A DNA stretch of 64,000 nt from Alkalilimnicola ehrlichii (GTDB lineage Bacteria > Pseudomonadota > Gammaproteobacteria > Nitrococcales > AK92), in NCBI RefSeq assembly GCF_003399765.1, contig NZ_NFZV01000004.1:124001-188000 (forward strand), read 5' to 3'. Of this stretch, positions 32,760 through 42,947 are shown in pieces (positions within the stretch are counted from its first letter, which is position 1; every line of letters starts with the position of its first letter). The position numbers were made by a program, and so were the translations under genes. Below the pieces are notes generated by a model. The model did not search any database, had not been told where the DNA came from, and was given only the letters and a program-made list of their open reading frames with translations.

Positions 32760-33551
32760 ATGTTTAAAGGTTTGCGAGAAGACATCCGCTGTGTCATGGA
32801 GCGGGATCCGGCAGCCCGAAACGCCTTCGAAGTGCTGACGTGCTATCCGGGGTTGCATGCGTTATTGATGCATCGGGCGAATCATTGGTTATGGCGTCGT
32901 CGCCTACGGTGGCTAGCGCGCTTTCTGTCATTGCTGACCCGTTGGTTTACCGGTATCGAAATCCATCCTGGCGCGACGATCGGGCGGCGCTTTTTCATCG
33001 ATCACGGGATGGGGGTCGTTATCGGCGAGACGGCGGAGATCGGCGACGATTGCACGCTCTACCACGGGGTCACCTTAGGGGGAACAACCTGGGAAGCCGG
33101 TAAACGACATCCGACCTTAGGCAATGACGTGGTCGTCGGTGCCGGGGCAAAAATTCTCGGTCCGCTGAATATAGGTAGCGGCAGCCGTATTGGTTCAAAT
33201 GCCGTCGTTGTCAAAGATGTGCCGCCGGCGGCGACGATGGTCGGTATCCCGGCCCGAGTTGCGGGCGTGAGGCATGCGGAGCGAAACGAGCAACGCGAGG
33301 CCGTTGCGCGGCGGATTGGTTTCGACGCTTATGGGGCAACCCAGCAAATGTCGGACCCAATCGCAAAAGCCATTAACGCCATTCTTGATCATATTCATGT
33401 TACCGATCGACGGATGGAGGAGATGTGTCGGGCAATGAAAGGTTTAGGCGTTGATCTCAGCGAGTTGGATTTGCCCGATATAGAAGGCTGCGAAATCGAG
33501 CCGGGTACGAAAAACGGTGACGGCTCCCGGAAAGGCGCGGACAGGGGGTAG
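32760..33551 (+). CDS. cysE: Serine O-acetyltransferase CysE
   Basis: Acetylates L-serine with acetyl-CoA, the first step of cysteine synthesis. The 263-residue protein has the N-terminal helical part ([31 protein letters not shown]) and the left-handed beta-helix of hexapeptide repeats with the signature [28 protein letters not shown] and [15 protein letters not shown]. The ATG is chosen by the family N-terminus and a GAGG upstream. Three bases after its stop the cysteine desulfurase gene begins, so cysteine supply and sulfur mobilisation are linked in one operon. Confidence 0.95.
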   Translation: MFKGLREDIRCVMERDPAARNAFEVLTCYPGLHALLMHRANHWLWRRRLRWLARFLSLLTRWFTGIEIHPGATIGRRFFIDHGMGVVIGETAEIGDDCTLYHGVTLGGTTWEAGKRHPTLGNDVVVGAGAKILGPLNIGSGSRIGSNAVVVKDVPPAATMVGIPARVAGVRHAERNEQREAVARRIGFDAYGATQQMSDPIAKAINAILDHIHVTDRRMEEMCRAMKGLGVDLSELDLPDIEGCEIEPGTKNGDGSRKGADRG

Positions 33552-33554
33552 GAC

Positions 33555-34771
33555 ATGGCGTCGGATACAGTGTATCTGGACTATGCGGCGACGACCCCGC
33601 TTGACCCACGGGTAGCCGAGGCAATGGCAATGTGCCTGCAACGCTCCGGTGCGTTTGCCAATCCTGCGAGTCAGCATGAGCCGGGGCTGCAAGCAGCAGC
33701 GCTGGTGGAGCGCGCGCGCGCGCATGTGGCCGCCCTGATCAAGGCCGACCCCGCCGAGATCGTTTGGACTTCCTGCGCTACCGAATCCAATAATTTGGCG
33801 ATTAAAGGCGCAGCCCGGTTCTACAAGCAGCGCCGCGGGCGGCATATCGTCACTGTGCGCACCGAGCATAAGTCGGTCTTGGAGGCCTGTATCGCTTTGG
33901 AGGCGGAAGGTTTCGACATCGAGTTTCTGGAAACCGGTGCCGAAGGTCGCGTCACCGTCGAGCAGTTGCAAAAACATTACGCGAAGACACCGTTCTGGTT
34001 TCTATCATGCATGCGAATAACGAAACCGGCGTCGTTCAGGATATCGAGCGCCTAGCGCCTATCGTGAAAGCTAACGGCAGCTTGTTGCATGTGGATGCCG
34101 TGCAAAGCGCGGGGCGTCTGACCCTAGACATGCAGCAATGGCCGGTCGATCTGCTCTCGCTGTCGGCCCATAAACTCTATGGACCTAAGGGGGTTGGTGC
34201 TCTGTATGTCAGAGCGCGCCCGCGCGTACGGTTGCAGGCGCTGCTGCATGGGGGCGATCAGGAAGGGCGGCTTCGTCCAGGCACTGTCCCAACGCATCAA
34301 GTGGTGGGGATGGGGGAGGCCTATCGTTTGGCGGCAGAGGAAGCCGAAGCCGATAACCGCCGTACTGCGGCGCTGAAGCAGCGCTTATGGCACAGGCTTG
34401 TCGAGTTGGACGGCGTTTTTCGCAACGGTGCCGAGGATGCCTGTGCTCCTCATATCATTAATCTTGCTTTTGCCGGCGTGCACGGCGAGGCTTTAGCGGC
34501 GGAGCTGCAAGGCTTGGCGGTGGCCTCCGGTTCGGCCTGCACCTCGGCAAGTGCCGCGCCGTCCCATGTATTGCGCGCTATGGGAGTGCCCGATCAATTG
34601 GCTCACAGCAGCTTGCGCTTTAGTTTTGGCCGTTTTAGTACGGAACAAGACGTCGACGACGCGGTCGAAATCGTTCGGGCCGGTGTCGAGCGGCTACGTC
34701 GCTTCTCTCCGATCTGGCGGGCCTATCGTAATGGCGAAGCCCTCGCTACACTGTATGACAGAGCCGGCTAA
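33555..34771 (+). CDS. iscS: Cysteine desulfurase IscS, frameshifted once as sequenced
   Basis: PLP enzyme that takes sulfur from cysteine for Fe-S clusters and tRNA thiolation. Joining two frames gives 405 residues, near the 404 of E. coli IscS: VYLDYAATTPLDPRV, the region to KHYA, then EDTVLVSIMHANNETG. The PLP lysine in SLSAHKLYGPKG falls at about 207 and the persulfide cysteine in SGSACTSASAAPSHVL at about 329, almost exactly as in E. coli. The break is near 33981-33985, where one base is missing (GCG-AAG where GCN-GAA is expected). Downstream genes are intact, so a base error is likely. Confidence 0.9.
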
Positions 34772-34785
34772 TAGGGGAGAATGCG

Positions 34786-35157
34786 ATGAGCCTTATTAGT
34801 CCGCAAGTAGAGCAGCATTATCGCAATCCGTGTGGCGCGGACGCCGTGCTGACGGGCGATAATGTCGTATCCGGGCGCGCCGGCCGGCTGGCGACCGGTG
34901 CGGTGCTAGAGCTACGGTTGCAGATCCAAGGCTCGACGATCGAAGCGGCGTCCTTTGAGGCTTTCGGTTGTCCGGCGACGGTTGCGTGCGGCTCTTGGTT
35001 GGCGGCGTGGTTGCCGGGGCGAGAATTGGCCGAGGCCGCCGCGCTGACTGGTTTGGAGGTGGCTCGGCAATTGGCTTTGCCGCCGCTTAAAACCGGTGTT
35101 GCTTTAGTGGCTGAAGACGCTTTGAAAGCGGCGCTACAAGCTTGGCAGAACGATTGA
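34786..35157 (+). CDS. IscU-like scaffold protein lacking most cluster ligands
   Basis: A 123-residue protein of the NifU N-terminal/IscU fold located exactly where iscU belongs. Against E. coli IscU, Cys63 is kept (FGCPATVAC, Cys62), but the Cys37/Asp39 site (PACGD) reads RLATGA and the His105-Cys106 pair (PPVKIHCS) reads PPLKTGVA. The framework around them (LELRLQI, LPPLK, LVAEDALKAAL) is conserved, so this is not a frameshift. It has further cysteines at 16 and 68. It may be a non-canonical scaffold or a regulator of IscS. A true IscU may be elsewhere in the genome. Confidence 0.82.
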   Translation: MSLISPQVEQHYRNPCGADAVLTGDNVVSGRAGRLATGAVLELRLQIQGSTIEAASFEAFGCPATVACGSWLAAWLPGRELAEAAALTGLEVARQLALPPLKTGVALVAEDALKAALQAWQND

Positions 35158-35181
35158 ACGGCTGCTTTTGGGAGGTGTGAG

Positions 35182-35505
35182 ATGGCGATACAGATCACGG
35201 ATGCGGCAGCGAACCATATTCGCAAGACCATGGCGAAAAAAGAAAACGCTATCGGTTTGCGTTTGGGCGTGAAAACCAGCGGTTGCTCGGGCTTTGCCTA
35301 TACCGTGGATTACGCCGATGCGGTAGATCCCGAAGATAACGTTTACGAACAGCACGGCGTGAAACTGGTGGTCGACAAAAAAAGTCTGCCGTTTCTCGAA
35401 GGGATGGAAATCGATTACATCCGTGAAGGCTTAAACCAGCGCTTTGAGTTTCGTAATCCGAACGTGACGGCCTCCTGTGGTTGCGGGGAGAGCTTCTCGG
35501 TTTAA
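35182..35505 (+). CDS. iscA: Iron-sulfur cluster assembly protein IscA
   Basis: A-type carrier of Fe-S clusters, 107 residues. The three conserved cysteines are present: Cys35 in KTSGCSGFAYTV, and Cys99 and Cys101 in ASCGCGESF. The N-terminus IQITDAAANHIRKTM is typical of IscA. GGGAGG precedes the ATG. It follows the IscU-like gene by 25 bases in the same operon. The hscB, hscA, fdx and iscX genes that normally follow are absent, and an intergenic stretch leads to ndk. Confidence 0.94.
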   Translation: MAIQITDAAANHIRKTMAKKENAIGLRLGVKTSGCSGFAYTVDYADAVDPEDNVYEQHGVKLVVDKKSLPFLEGMEIDYIREGLNQRFEFRNPNVTASCGCGESFSV

Positions 35506-35738
35506 GGAAGCGCTAGGTTATTTCCGGGCCTTGTCGGCAAGGCGGGCGCTGCCGAAGGTCGGCGCCTTGGTAAGGCGGCTTTACCAACGGCAGCACAGCC
35601 CTTTGCCGATGCGCCAGCGGTAAATTGCCCATATCGGTGACAAAGAGTACACTAGCGCGCCTTATCCGCCCGCTTCACGATGCGGGTTTCCGTAGAAGAT
35701 GAATCACCCCTTAATATCGACAAATCAGGAGTTTCGGA

Positions 35739-36167
35739 ATGGCTGTTGAACGTACGCTTTCCATCATTAAACCGGATGCTGTGGCCAAGGATGTCATCGG
35801 GGAAATCTACAGCCGTTTCGAGAAGGCCGGCCTGAAGATCGTCGCCGCTCGGATGGCTCAATTGAGCCGCGAAGATGCCGAAGGCTTTTATGCTGTTCAC
35901 AAGGAACGCCCGTTCTTCAACGATCTGGTCGGCTTTATGATTTCCGGCCCGGTTATGGTGCAGGTCCTCGAAGGCGAAGACGCTATTCGTAAGAATCGCG
36001 AAATTATGGGCGCTACCAACCCGAAAGAAGCGGCCGCCGGCACGTTGCGTCACGACTATGCCGAAAGCATTGACGCTAATGCCGTACACGGCTCCGATGC
36101 GCCGGAAACGGCTAAACAGGAAATCGAATACTTCTTTAAAGCTGATGACATCTGTTCCAGAAGCTAA
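35739..36167 (+). CDS. ndk: Nucleoside diphosphate kinase
   Basis: Balances nucleoside triphosphate pools by phosphate transfer through a histidine. The 142-residue sequence opens [21 protein letters not shown], includes [17 protein letters not shown], and carries the active-site His117 in [21 protein letters not shown] lies seven bases before the ATG. It is followed immediately, with overlap, by rlmN, the usual gammaproteobacterial neighbour. Confidence 0.97.
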   Translation: MAVERTLSIIKPDAVAKDVIGEIYSRFEKAGLKIVAARMAQLSREDAEGFYAVHKERPFFNDLVGFMISGPVMVQVLEGEDAIRKNREIMGATNPKEAAAGTLRHDYAESIDANAVHGSDAPETAKQEIEYFFKADDICSRS

Positions 36168-37291
36168 GTCCAACGGGGCTGTCGAGCAACGGCCGACGAT
36201 GAAGAAGGTCAATCTGCTCGACTTTGACCGTCATGCCATGGCAGGGTTTTTCGCCGAACTCGGCGAAAAACCCTTTCGTGTGTCTCAGGTGCTGAAGTGG
36301 ATTCATCAGCGCCGCGTCACCGATTTGCGCAATGACCGACCTTAGCAAGGTGCTACGAGCCAAACTTGCCGAGGTGGCGGAGATACGTTTGCCCAAAGCC
36401 GTCTTCGATCAGCAATCGGTTGACGGCACGCGCAAGTGGCTGCTGTCGCTCGACGGTGGCAACGCCATTGAGACGGTGTACATTCCCGAGCCGAACCGAG
36501 GCACCTTGTGCATTTCTTCCCAAGTCGGCTGCGCGCTCGACTGCAAGTTTTGTTCGACGGCTCAGCAAGGTTTTAACCGCAATTTGTCGGTAGCCGAAAT
36601 TATCGGCCAAGTTTGGTTTGCGGTGCAGGCCTTAGCGGACGAAGAGCGGGATCGGCCGGTAACCAATGTCGTCTTTATGGGTATGGGCGAGCCGTTGTTG
36701 AACTTCAACAACGTTGTTGCTGCGGCCAATTTGATGGTCGACGACGAAGCTTACGGTTTGTCCAAGCGGCGTGTGACCTTGAGCACGTCCGGCGTAGTCC
36801 CGGCCCTGTATCGTTTGGCTGAGGCGACGGATATCAGCCTCGCGGTGTCGTTGCATGCGCCAAACGACGAGTTGCGCGAGAGGATCGTGCCGCTTAATCG
36901 GAAGTTTCCGATCGCGGAGTTGCTGCCTGCGTGCCGCAACTATATCGCCGGTAAGCCGCATCGCAAGATTACCTGGGAGTACGTGATGCTCGACGGGGTT
37001 AATGACCGCGACGAGCATGCCAAGGAATTGGCTAAGTTATTGGAAGGCATTCCTTCCAAAATTAACTTGATCCCGTTTAATCCTTTTCCTGGCGCGGGTT
37101 TTAAACGCTCCAGCGACGAGCGGATATTACGCTTTGCGCGGATTTTGCAGGCAGCCGGTTACACGACTACCACTCGTCGTACGCGCGGCGACGATATCGA
37201 CGGGGCGTGCGGACAGTTGGTTGGTAAGGTGCAGGAACGGGCTAAGCGCCGCCTGCGAACGGAACAACAGGTACAGGCAGAGCGAACATGA
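36145..37291 (+). CDS. rlmN: 23S rRNA/tRNA adenine-C2 methyltransferase RlmN, frameshifted as sequenced
   Basis: Radical SAM enzyme that methylates A2503 of 23S rRNA and A37 of some tRNAs. The N-terminal part ([37 protein letters not shown]) is in one frame and the rest, from [18 protein letters not shown], in another; the radical SAM motif CALDCKFC is intact. The seven bases between are two short of the three codons normally present, so two single-base losses near 36323-36332 fit (TTT and AA runs). The start is uncertain; a later ATG at 36199 is possible. It overlaps ndk and is followed by pilW with a four-base overlap. Confidence 0.88.
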
Positions 37292-38052
37292 CGCGCATTC
37301 TTGCGGTTGTAATGCCTTTAGCGTTTGCGCTTCTCGTCTCCGGCTGTGCAACGAGCGGTACCGATCGACCGCAAAGCGCCGACCAACGGGCCTCCCGAAT
37401 CAATACGCAATTGGGTGTCGAGTACATGCGGCAAGGCGAGCTGGAGCAGGCGAAGGAAAAGCTCCAGCGCGCCGTCGCGCAGGATGCCCGCTATGCCGAT
37501 GCACATGCGACGCTGGCTTTGCTCTACGATCGCTTAAACGAGCACAACGATGCTCGTCGCCATTACCGTCGCGCGGTGCAATTGGCGCCGGAGGATTCCA
37601 GTATCCTGAACAATTACGGGCGCTTTCTGTGTGCCCAAGGCAATATTTCTCAGGCCGAACGGCATTTTCTGCGGGCGGTGGAAAACCCCTTGTACCGCAC
37701 GCCGGAAGTGCCGTATACCAACCTCGGTCTTTGCTTGATACGCGACGACAGGCCGGAGGAGGCCGAAGCGTCTTTTCTTAAGGCCCTGGAGGCTAACCCG
37801 CGCTTTGCCCCCGCTTTATTGCGAGTGGCCGAGCTGCGTTTGGAAGGCGGACACGCCATGTCCGCCAGAGGGTTCTATCAACGTTACCTGGATGTAGCGC
37901 CGCAGACGGCGGAAACGCTCTGGTTGGGCATTAACATCGAACGAGCCCTCGGGGACGAGGATGCGGTCGCAAGCTATTCGTTATCGCTGCGATCCAGGTT
38001 CCCCGACAGCACAGAGGCACGTAAGCTGTTGGAGATGGAGCGTCATGACTGA
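37288..38052 (+). CDS. pilW: Type IV pilus biogenesis/stability protein PilW (PilF)
   Basis: Outer-membrane pilotin that helps the PilQ secretin assemble. The 254-residue protein has a lipoprotein signal with lipobox LVSGC (Cys20 region) and a superhelix of TPR repeats: [52 protein letters not shown], and further copies to about residue 230. It overlaps rlmN by four bases and rodZ by eight, matching the conserved rlmN-pilW-rodZ order. It implies that the organism makes type IV pili, although no other pil genes are in view. Confidence 0.93.
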   Translation: MTRILAVVMPLAFALLVSGCATSGTDRPQSADQRASRINTQLGVEYMRQGELEQAKEKLQRAVAQDARYADAHATLALLYDRLNEHNDARRHYRRAVQLAPEDSSILNNYGRFLCAQGNISQAERHFLRAVENPLYRTPEVPYTNLGLCLIRDDRPEEAEASFLKALEANPRFAPALLRVAELRLEGGHAMSARGFYQRYLDVAPQTAETLWLGINIERALGDEDAVASYSLSLRSRFPDSTEARKLLEMERHD

Positions 38053-38937
38053 CGAAACCCCGCTGCCGCCTGAGTCGGGCGCCGAAGGCCCAGGCCGCTT
38101 ATTGCGCGAGGCCCGCGAAGGCAAGCAGCTTAGTTTGCATGCGGTAGCCGATGCGTTACATCTTCGGGTGGCGGTCGTGCAGGCGTTGGAAGGCGACCGT
38201 TACGATGAGTTGCCGCCGGCGACCTTTTCTAAAGGCTACCTCAAGGCCTATGCGAAGCTGGTAGAGGTGCCGGAAGCGGATGTGCTTGCCGCGTTCGAGC
38301 GCATACATGCGCCAGAACCTGAATTCGACGCTGTGCAAAAGAAACGTAAGCCGCAGCAAGCTAAGCCAACGCCCCCCGCACACCTAAGGGCGAGGGCAGT
38401 TCTCGGCGGGGGTTGTTGTGGATAGCCGTACTGGTAGGTGCGGTGGCCGTCGCGCTATGGGCCGTGCGCGATTGGGATGACATACGACTTGGCGGTCAGC
38501 CGGAAGAAAGCCCGCCTCCCATTATCGAGGAGGCAGGCCCCGAGGGCGAACCGGTGCAGGAGCGGGAGCCGCCTGAGGTAAGCGACCCCGAGCCGGAGCC
38601 GGCTGAAGAGCCGCCTCAGCTTGAGCCGCCGGTAGTGCCGGAAGTGGAACTGCCGGCTCCGACTCCCGAGCCAGAACCGGTGCCGGAGACGACGGAAGCA
38701 CGGTTAACGCTACGCTTTGCGGGCGAGTCGTGGGTAGATGTGCGCGATGGCGAGAATAACCCGTTAGTGTTGGGTGTGGTACAAGGCCCGACGACAAGGG
38801 AATTCGAAGCCGAACCGCCGTTTTCTATGGTCATCGGTAATGCCGATGTCGTGGCCGTCGAACTCGACGGCGAGCCGGTGGATTTGACACCGCATCGGCG
38901 CGGCCGCGTCGCTCGTTTGACGCTCGACGTCGACTAA
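38045..38937 (+). CDS. rodZ: Cell-shape protein RodZ, frameshifted once as sequenced
   Basis: Membrane protein that links MreB filaments to the envelope. Joined length is about 297 residues: an N-terminal helix-turn-helix domain (GRLLREAREGKQLSLHAVADALHL and YDELPPATFSKGYLKAYAKL), a basic linker, one membrane segment (LLWIAVLVGAVAVALWAV), a proline/glutamate-rich periplasmic linker, and the C-terminal RodZ domain (ARLTLRFAGESWVDVRDGENN). The frame changes in the linker; one extra C in the run at 38372-38377 restores it as PPPRTPKGEG. The overlap with pilW sets the start. Confidence 0.9.
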
Positions 38938-39036
38938 AGTCATAGTTTCGCATCGCGAGCAATCCGGGCCCTTGCAACAGGGGCGGGTTGCTCGCGGTGG
39001 TCGCCAATAACAGCAAAAGTTTTAGCCGGAGGTACT

Positions 39037-40320
39037 TTGGCCAAGGCGATACAGAGTATCCGGGGGTTTGCCGATGTCCTGCCCCAACAAACGCCGATAT
39101 GGCGCCATCTCGAAGAGACCGTGCGGGCAGTGCTTGCCGGCTACGGGTATCAGGAAATCCGTTTGCCAATCCTGGAGCGCACGGAGTTGTTCGCCCGCTC
39201 AATCGGCGAAGTGACCGACATCGTCGAGAAGGAGATGTATACCTTCGAGGATCGAAACGGTGAGAGCGTGACGTTGCGCCCGGAAGGTACCGCCGGCTGT
39301 GTTCGTGCCGGTATTCAGCATGGTTTGTTGCACAACCAGCAGCCTCGAATTTGGTATATGGGGCCGATGTTCCGCTACGAGCGGCCGCAGAAGGGGCGCT
39401 TACGGCAATTTCACCAAATCGGGGCGGAGGCCTATGGACAAGCGGGGCCTGATATCGATGCCGAGATGATTTTGATGACGGCTCGCTTGTTGCGGCGTCT
39501 CGGTTTGGACGATGTCGAGCTGCAACTCAACTCCCTTGGCAGTAACGAATGTCGGAAGGCGTATCGCGACCTGTTGGTGGCCTATTTTCGCGAGCACTAC
39601 GACACGTTGGACGAAGACAGTCGCCGACGCTTGGAAACGAACCCGTTGCGCATTCTGGACAGTAAAAATCCAGACATGCAGGCCCTGATCGAGGGTGCGC
39701 CAAAGCTATTAGAGCATTTGGACGAGGCATCGAAGGCGCATTTAGACGGCGTACGGGAGATCTTGGATGCCGCGGGTATGTCCTATACCGTTAACTCGCG
39801 TTTGGTTCGGGGCTTGGACTATTATTCTCGGACCGTTTTCGAATGGGTGAGCGATCGCCTCGGAGCGCAGGGTACTGTGCTTGCCGGCGGACGCTACGAT
39901 AGTTTAGTCGAGCAAGTCGGCGGTCGAGACACGCCAGCCATCGGTTTCGCCATGGGTTTAGAGCGTCTGGTCGCGTTGCTGGAAGAACGCGACCTAACTA
40001 GCGTCGCCGAGGCACCGCATGCCTATCTGGTCGAGTTGGGGCAGACGGTTGCCGCCCATCGTCTTGCCGAACGTTTGCGCGATGCAATTCCCGAATTGCG
40101 CTTGGTGGTTAACAGCGGCGGCGGTAGTATCAAAAGCCAATTCAAGCGGGCTGATCGCAGCGGCGCGCAGTTTGCGTTAGTGTTAGCCGAGGCCGAGGTC
40201 GCCGAAGGCACCGTGACGGTAAAGGATTTACGCGGTACCGGCGAGCAGCGGACCTTGCCGCAAGCCGAGTTGTCCACTCTTCTAAAAGAGCGGGTTTTCG
40301 GTGGCGGTTCGTATTCATAA
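39037..40320 (+). CDS. hisS: Histidine-tRNA ligase
   Basis: Charges tRNA-His. The 427-residue class II synthetase starts at TTG with CCGGAGG five bases upstream and opens [17 protein letters not shown]. Motif 2 lies in [19 protein letters not shown], the histidine-specific [15 protein letters not shown] near residues 257-271, motif 3 in [13 protein letters not shown], and a C-terminal anticodon-binding domain follows. In most gammaproteobacteria ispG separates rodZ and hisS; here only 100 bases do. Confidence 0.96.
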   Translation: MAKAIQSIRGFADVLPQQTPIWRHLEETVRAVLAGYGYQEIRLPILERTELFARSIGEVTDIVEKEMYTFEDRNGESVTLRPEGTAGCVRAGIQHGLLHNQQPRIWYMGPMFRYERPQKGRLRQFHQIGAEAYGQAGPDIDAEMILMTARLLRRLGLDDVELQLNSLGSNECRKAYRDLLVAYFREHYDTLDEDSRRRLETNPLRILDSKNPDMQALIEGAPKLLEHLDEASKAHLDGVREILDAAGMSYTVNSRLVRGLDYYSRTVFEWVSDRLGAQGTVLAGGRYDSLVEQVGGRDTPAIGFAMGLERLVALLEERDLTSVAEAPHAYLVELGQTVAAHRLAERLRDAIPELRLVVNSGGGSIKSQFKRADRSGAQFALVLAEAEVAEGTVTVKDLRGTGEQRTLPQAELSTLLKERVFGGGSYS

Positions 40321-40340
40321 CGGATTAAGAGGGAAGAGCG

Positions 40341-40991
40341 GTGAGTTACGGTTCTGACGAGGAACAAATCGAGGCGATAAAGCGCTGGTGGCGAGAGAAC
40401 GGGAAGGCGGTGGTCGCTGGCGTTATTCTTGCTGTCGGCGGGGTCGTCGGTTGGCAGTTCTGGGATACCCACCGAGAGAATGTGGCGCGGGAAGCCTCCA
40501 ATGAATATTTGGTATTTCTAGAGCAAGTCCAGGCCGATGCCGACTCGCAAACCGTTGTTGCTCGGGGCGAGGCTATTGTTGATCAGTACGGGAATACTAC
40601 CTATGCGACGCTAACGTCGTTCTGGTTGGCTCAGTTTCTTGCCGAACGGGGCGACTACGAGGCGGCAGAGCAGCATTTGCGTTGGGTCGTGCAGCACGGC
40701 GATAGCGATAATCTCAGGCACATCGCTCGCTTACGCTTAGGACGGCTATTGCTAGGGGCTGGCGAATATCAAGCCGCTCTCGATGCTCTGCGGACGGGAA
40801 GCGAAGGCGGGTTCCGGTCTCAGTACCAGGAGCTGCGAGGCGATATTTATCTCGCCCAAGGCGAAAGCGCAGCCGCAGAGCGTGCCTACCGGTCGGCCTT
40901 AAGCGCGGCCGATATTGACGGTCAGCGGCGTAGTTTGATCGAGTTGAAATTGGTCGATATGGGTGTCGAACCCTCGGAGCCTCTCTCGTGA
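40341..40991 (+). CDS. yfgM: YfgM family tetratricopeptide protein
   Basis: A 216-residue membrane-anchored ancillary factor of the SecYEG translocon that interacts with the PpiD chaperone in E. coli. It starts at GTG and opens SYGSDEEQIEAIKRWWRENG, then a single membrane segment (VVAGVILAVGGVVGWQFW), then periplasmic TPR-like helices including YATLTSFWLAQFLAERGDYEAAEQHLRWVV. It lies between hisS and bamB as usual, and its TGA shares a base with the bamB ATG. Confidence 0.93.
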   Translation: MSYGSDEEQIEAIKRWWRENGKAVVAGVILAVGGVVGWQFWDTHRENVAREASNEYLVFLEQVQADADSQTVVARGEAIVDQYGNTTYATLTSFWLAQFLAERGDYEAAEQHLRWVVQHGDSDNLRHIARLRLGRLLLGAGEYQAALDALRTGSEGGFRSQYQELRGDIYLAQGESAAAERAYRSALSAADIDGQRRSLIELKLVDMGVEPSEPLS

Positions 40992-42123
40992 TGAGACTAT
41001 TTCTGGTCTTGTTATTAACGGGTTTGATCGTCGGTTGCGCAACCCCGGGGCGCGGCGATCCGCCATCGTCCACCGCGTTTGCCGAACAGTTACCGATAGA
41101 GACGGTGTGGACCGCCCGCATGCGAGGTATCGACGCGGCGGATAATTACCGTTTGGTCCCGGCCGTCCGCGACGATGTTGTCTATGCCGTCGATGGGCGT
41201 GGTCGCGTGTTGGCGTTTGCCAACGAAGACGGCGAACGCTTGTGGAGAGCCGAGGTCAGTAGCCATGTCAGTGCCGGACCGGGTGTAGGGGCTCGTTTAC
41301 TGGTTGTCGGAACTCGCGACGGTCGGGTATACGCGCTTGATCGGCGCGACGGCACCGAGTTGTGGCGCTCCCGTGTCGGGAGCGAGGTGCTCGCCGTTCC
41401 GGCCGTAGCGGATTCGGTTGTCGTTGTGCGTAGCGTCGACGGCCGGGTTTATGGGCTTGATGCACGCAACGGTCGCGCCTTTGGATGCATGATCGTACGC
41501 CGCCGGTATTGACGTTACGGGGTACCAGCAGCCCGATAATCGCGCGGGATCTTGTGCTGGTCGGCCAGGATGGCGGTAGCCTGGTGGCTTTGCAGCTGAA
41601 TGACGGTAGCGTGGCTTGGGAGGCAGAAATTGCCGCACCCCGAGGCCGCACGGAACTTGAGCGGATGGTCGATATAAAAGGCGATCCGGTGGTTTATCGA
41701 GGCGATGTTTACGTTGGTGCCTATCAAGGGCGTATTGCCTCCGTGGGTTTGTATACCGGGCGAGTTGGCTGGACGCGTGAGTTTTCTACTTATTTGGGTG
41801 CGGCTGCCGACCCTGAGCGGGTTTTTTCCGTGGACGATAGAAGTAGGATTTGGGCGTTCGATCGTTTCAGCGGCGGTGCGATCTGGCGGCAGGAAGACCT
41901 AAGCCAGGTAAATCTGTCGCCCCCGACGGTTTATGGCGACTATTTGCTGGTGGGGGATAGTGCCGGTTACCTTAATTGGTTGTCGGTGCGTGATGGCTCT
42001 CTGCAGGACCGGGTTCGGGTTGGACGTCAAGCTATTGCCGAAGCGCCTCTGGTCGTTAATGGTCGAATTTACGTCTTAACCAGCGGCGGCAATTTGGGTG
42101 TTTATCGATTGGCAGAGGATTGA
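40991..42123 (+). CDS. bamB: Outer-membrane assembly lipoprotein BamB, frameshifted once as sequenced
   Basis: Beta-propeller lipoprotein of the BAM complex that inserts outer-membrane proteins. Joined length is about 377 residues. The lipobox is LIVGC (Cys16), and the repeats follow the PQQ-propeller style (VVYAVDGRGRVLAF, DGRVYALDRRDGTELWRSR, then GGSLVALQLNDGSVAWEAE and later blades). The frame breaks at 41480-41482: one extra T turns RAFGC into RAFWMHDRTPPVLTL and rejoins the second frame. The start ATG overlaps the yfgM stop. The usual downstream der gene is absent. Confidence 0.9.
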
Positions 42124-42129
42124 ATCTTA

Positions 42130-42900
42130 GTGTGCCTGCTTTTGTTTGCGCAGGGTGTGCATCCCGATTACCCGCTCGTCGTAGCGGCTAATCGGGATGA
42201 ATTTCACGCCAGGCCGACAGCGCCGGCGGCTTGGTGGCCGGAAGGTATTTTGGCGGGGCGAGACTTAAAAGCCGGCGGTACGTGGCTTGGCGTTAGCCGT
42301 ACCGGGCGTTTTGCCGCGCTGACCAATTTCCGCGACCCGCAAAATAACGACCCGCAGCGCGCCTCGCGGGGCCAGCTCGTTGTTGAGGCGTTGCTAGATA
42401 CAGGCGCCGCGGTGGACTTTGCCGCAAGCTTGCGCGCTGCCGAGGCCCGTTATAACGGCTTCAACTTGGTCTTCGGCCATGTCAACGACGGCCTTCATTC
42501 CTATAATAATCACGATCATGTCGACCATGCTTTAGGTTACGGTCTATACGGCTTAAGCAACCACTTGTTAGAGACGCCATGGCCGAAGGTGGCGCGTGGC
42601 AAGGCCTTGTTAGAGGCGTATATTGCCCAGGCCGTGGACCTTAATGCCGAGAAGCTATTCGAGCTGTTGGCCGATCGTCATATACCTCCGGATGAGGCGT
42701 TGCCCAACACGGGCATCGCATTAGAGTGGGAGCGTTTACTGGCGCCGATGTTTATCGTCGATCAGACCTACGGCACGCGTTGCTCGACGGTTATTCTCCT
42801 GCGCGCCGATGGCGAACTGCAATTTAGCGAGCGAAGCTATCACCCGGATGGCAGCCCGGCTGAGACACAAACCTTCTCTTTTCGTCTCGGCGCTGGCTAA
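42130..42900 (+). CDS. NRDE (TANGO2) family protein
   Basis: A 256-residue protein of the NRDE family. The family-defining start is MCLLLFAQGVHPDYPLVVAANRDEFHARP, here from a GTG codon so that Cys2 is the potential N-terminal nucleophile, followed by WWPEGILAGRDLKAGGTWLGVSRTGRFAALTNFRDP. Relatives of TANGO2 have been linked to heme trafficking and metabolic stress in eukaryotes; a bacterial role is unsettled. It occupies the position normally held by der after bamB, six bases behind the bamB stop. Confidence 0.9.
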   Translation: MCLLLFAQGVHPDYPLVVAANRDEFHARPTAPAAWWPEGILAGRDLKAGGTWLGVSRTGRFAALTNFRDPQNNDPQRASRGQLVVEALLDTGAAVDFAASLRAAEARYNGFNLVFGHVNDGLHSYNNHDHVDHALGYGLYGLSNHLLETPWPKVARGKALLEAYIAQAVDLNAEKLFELLADRHIPPDEALPNTGIALEWERLLAPMFIVDQTYGTRCSTVILLRADGELQFSERSYHPDGSPAETQTFSFRLGAG

Positions 42901-42947
42901 CGGCTTCCTCTACGGCCCTGCTCTTCGGATTCCTGGTGTGGCCTGGA

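Noticed and set aside
37134-37781. Frame of 215 codons across the end of rlmN and pilW
   Set aside because: It runs in another frame through two clearly identified genes; its arginine/cysteine-rich translation is not protein-like.
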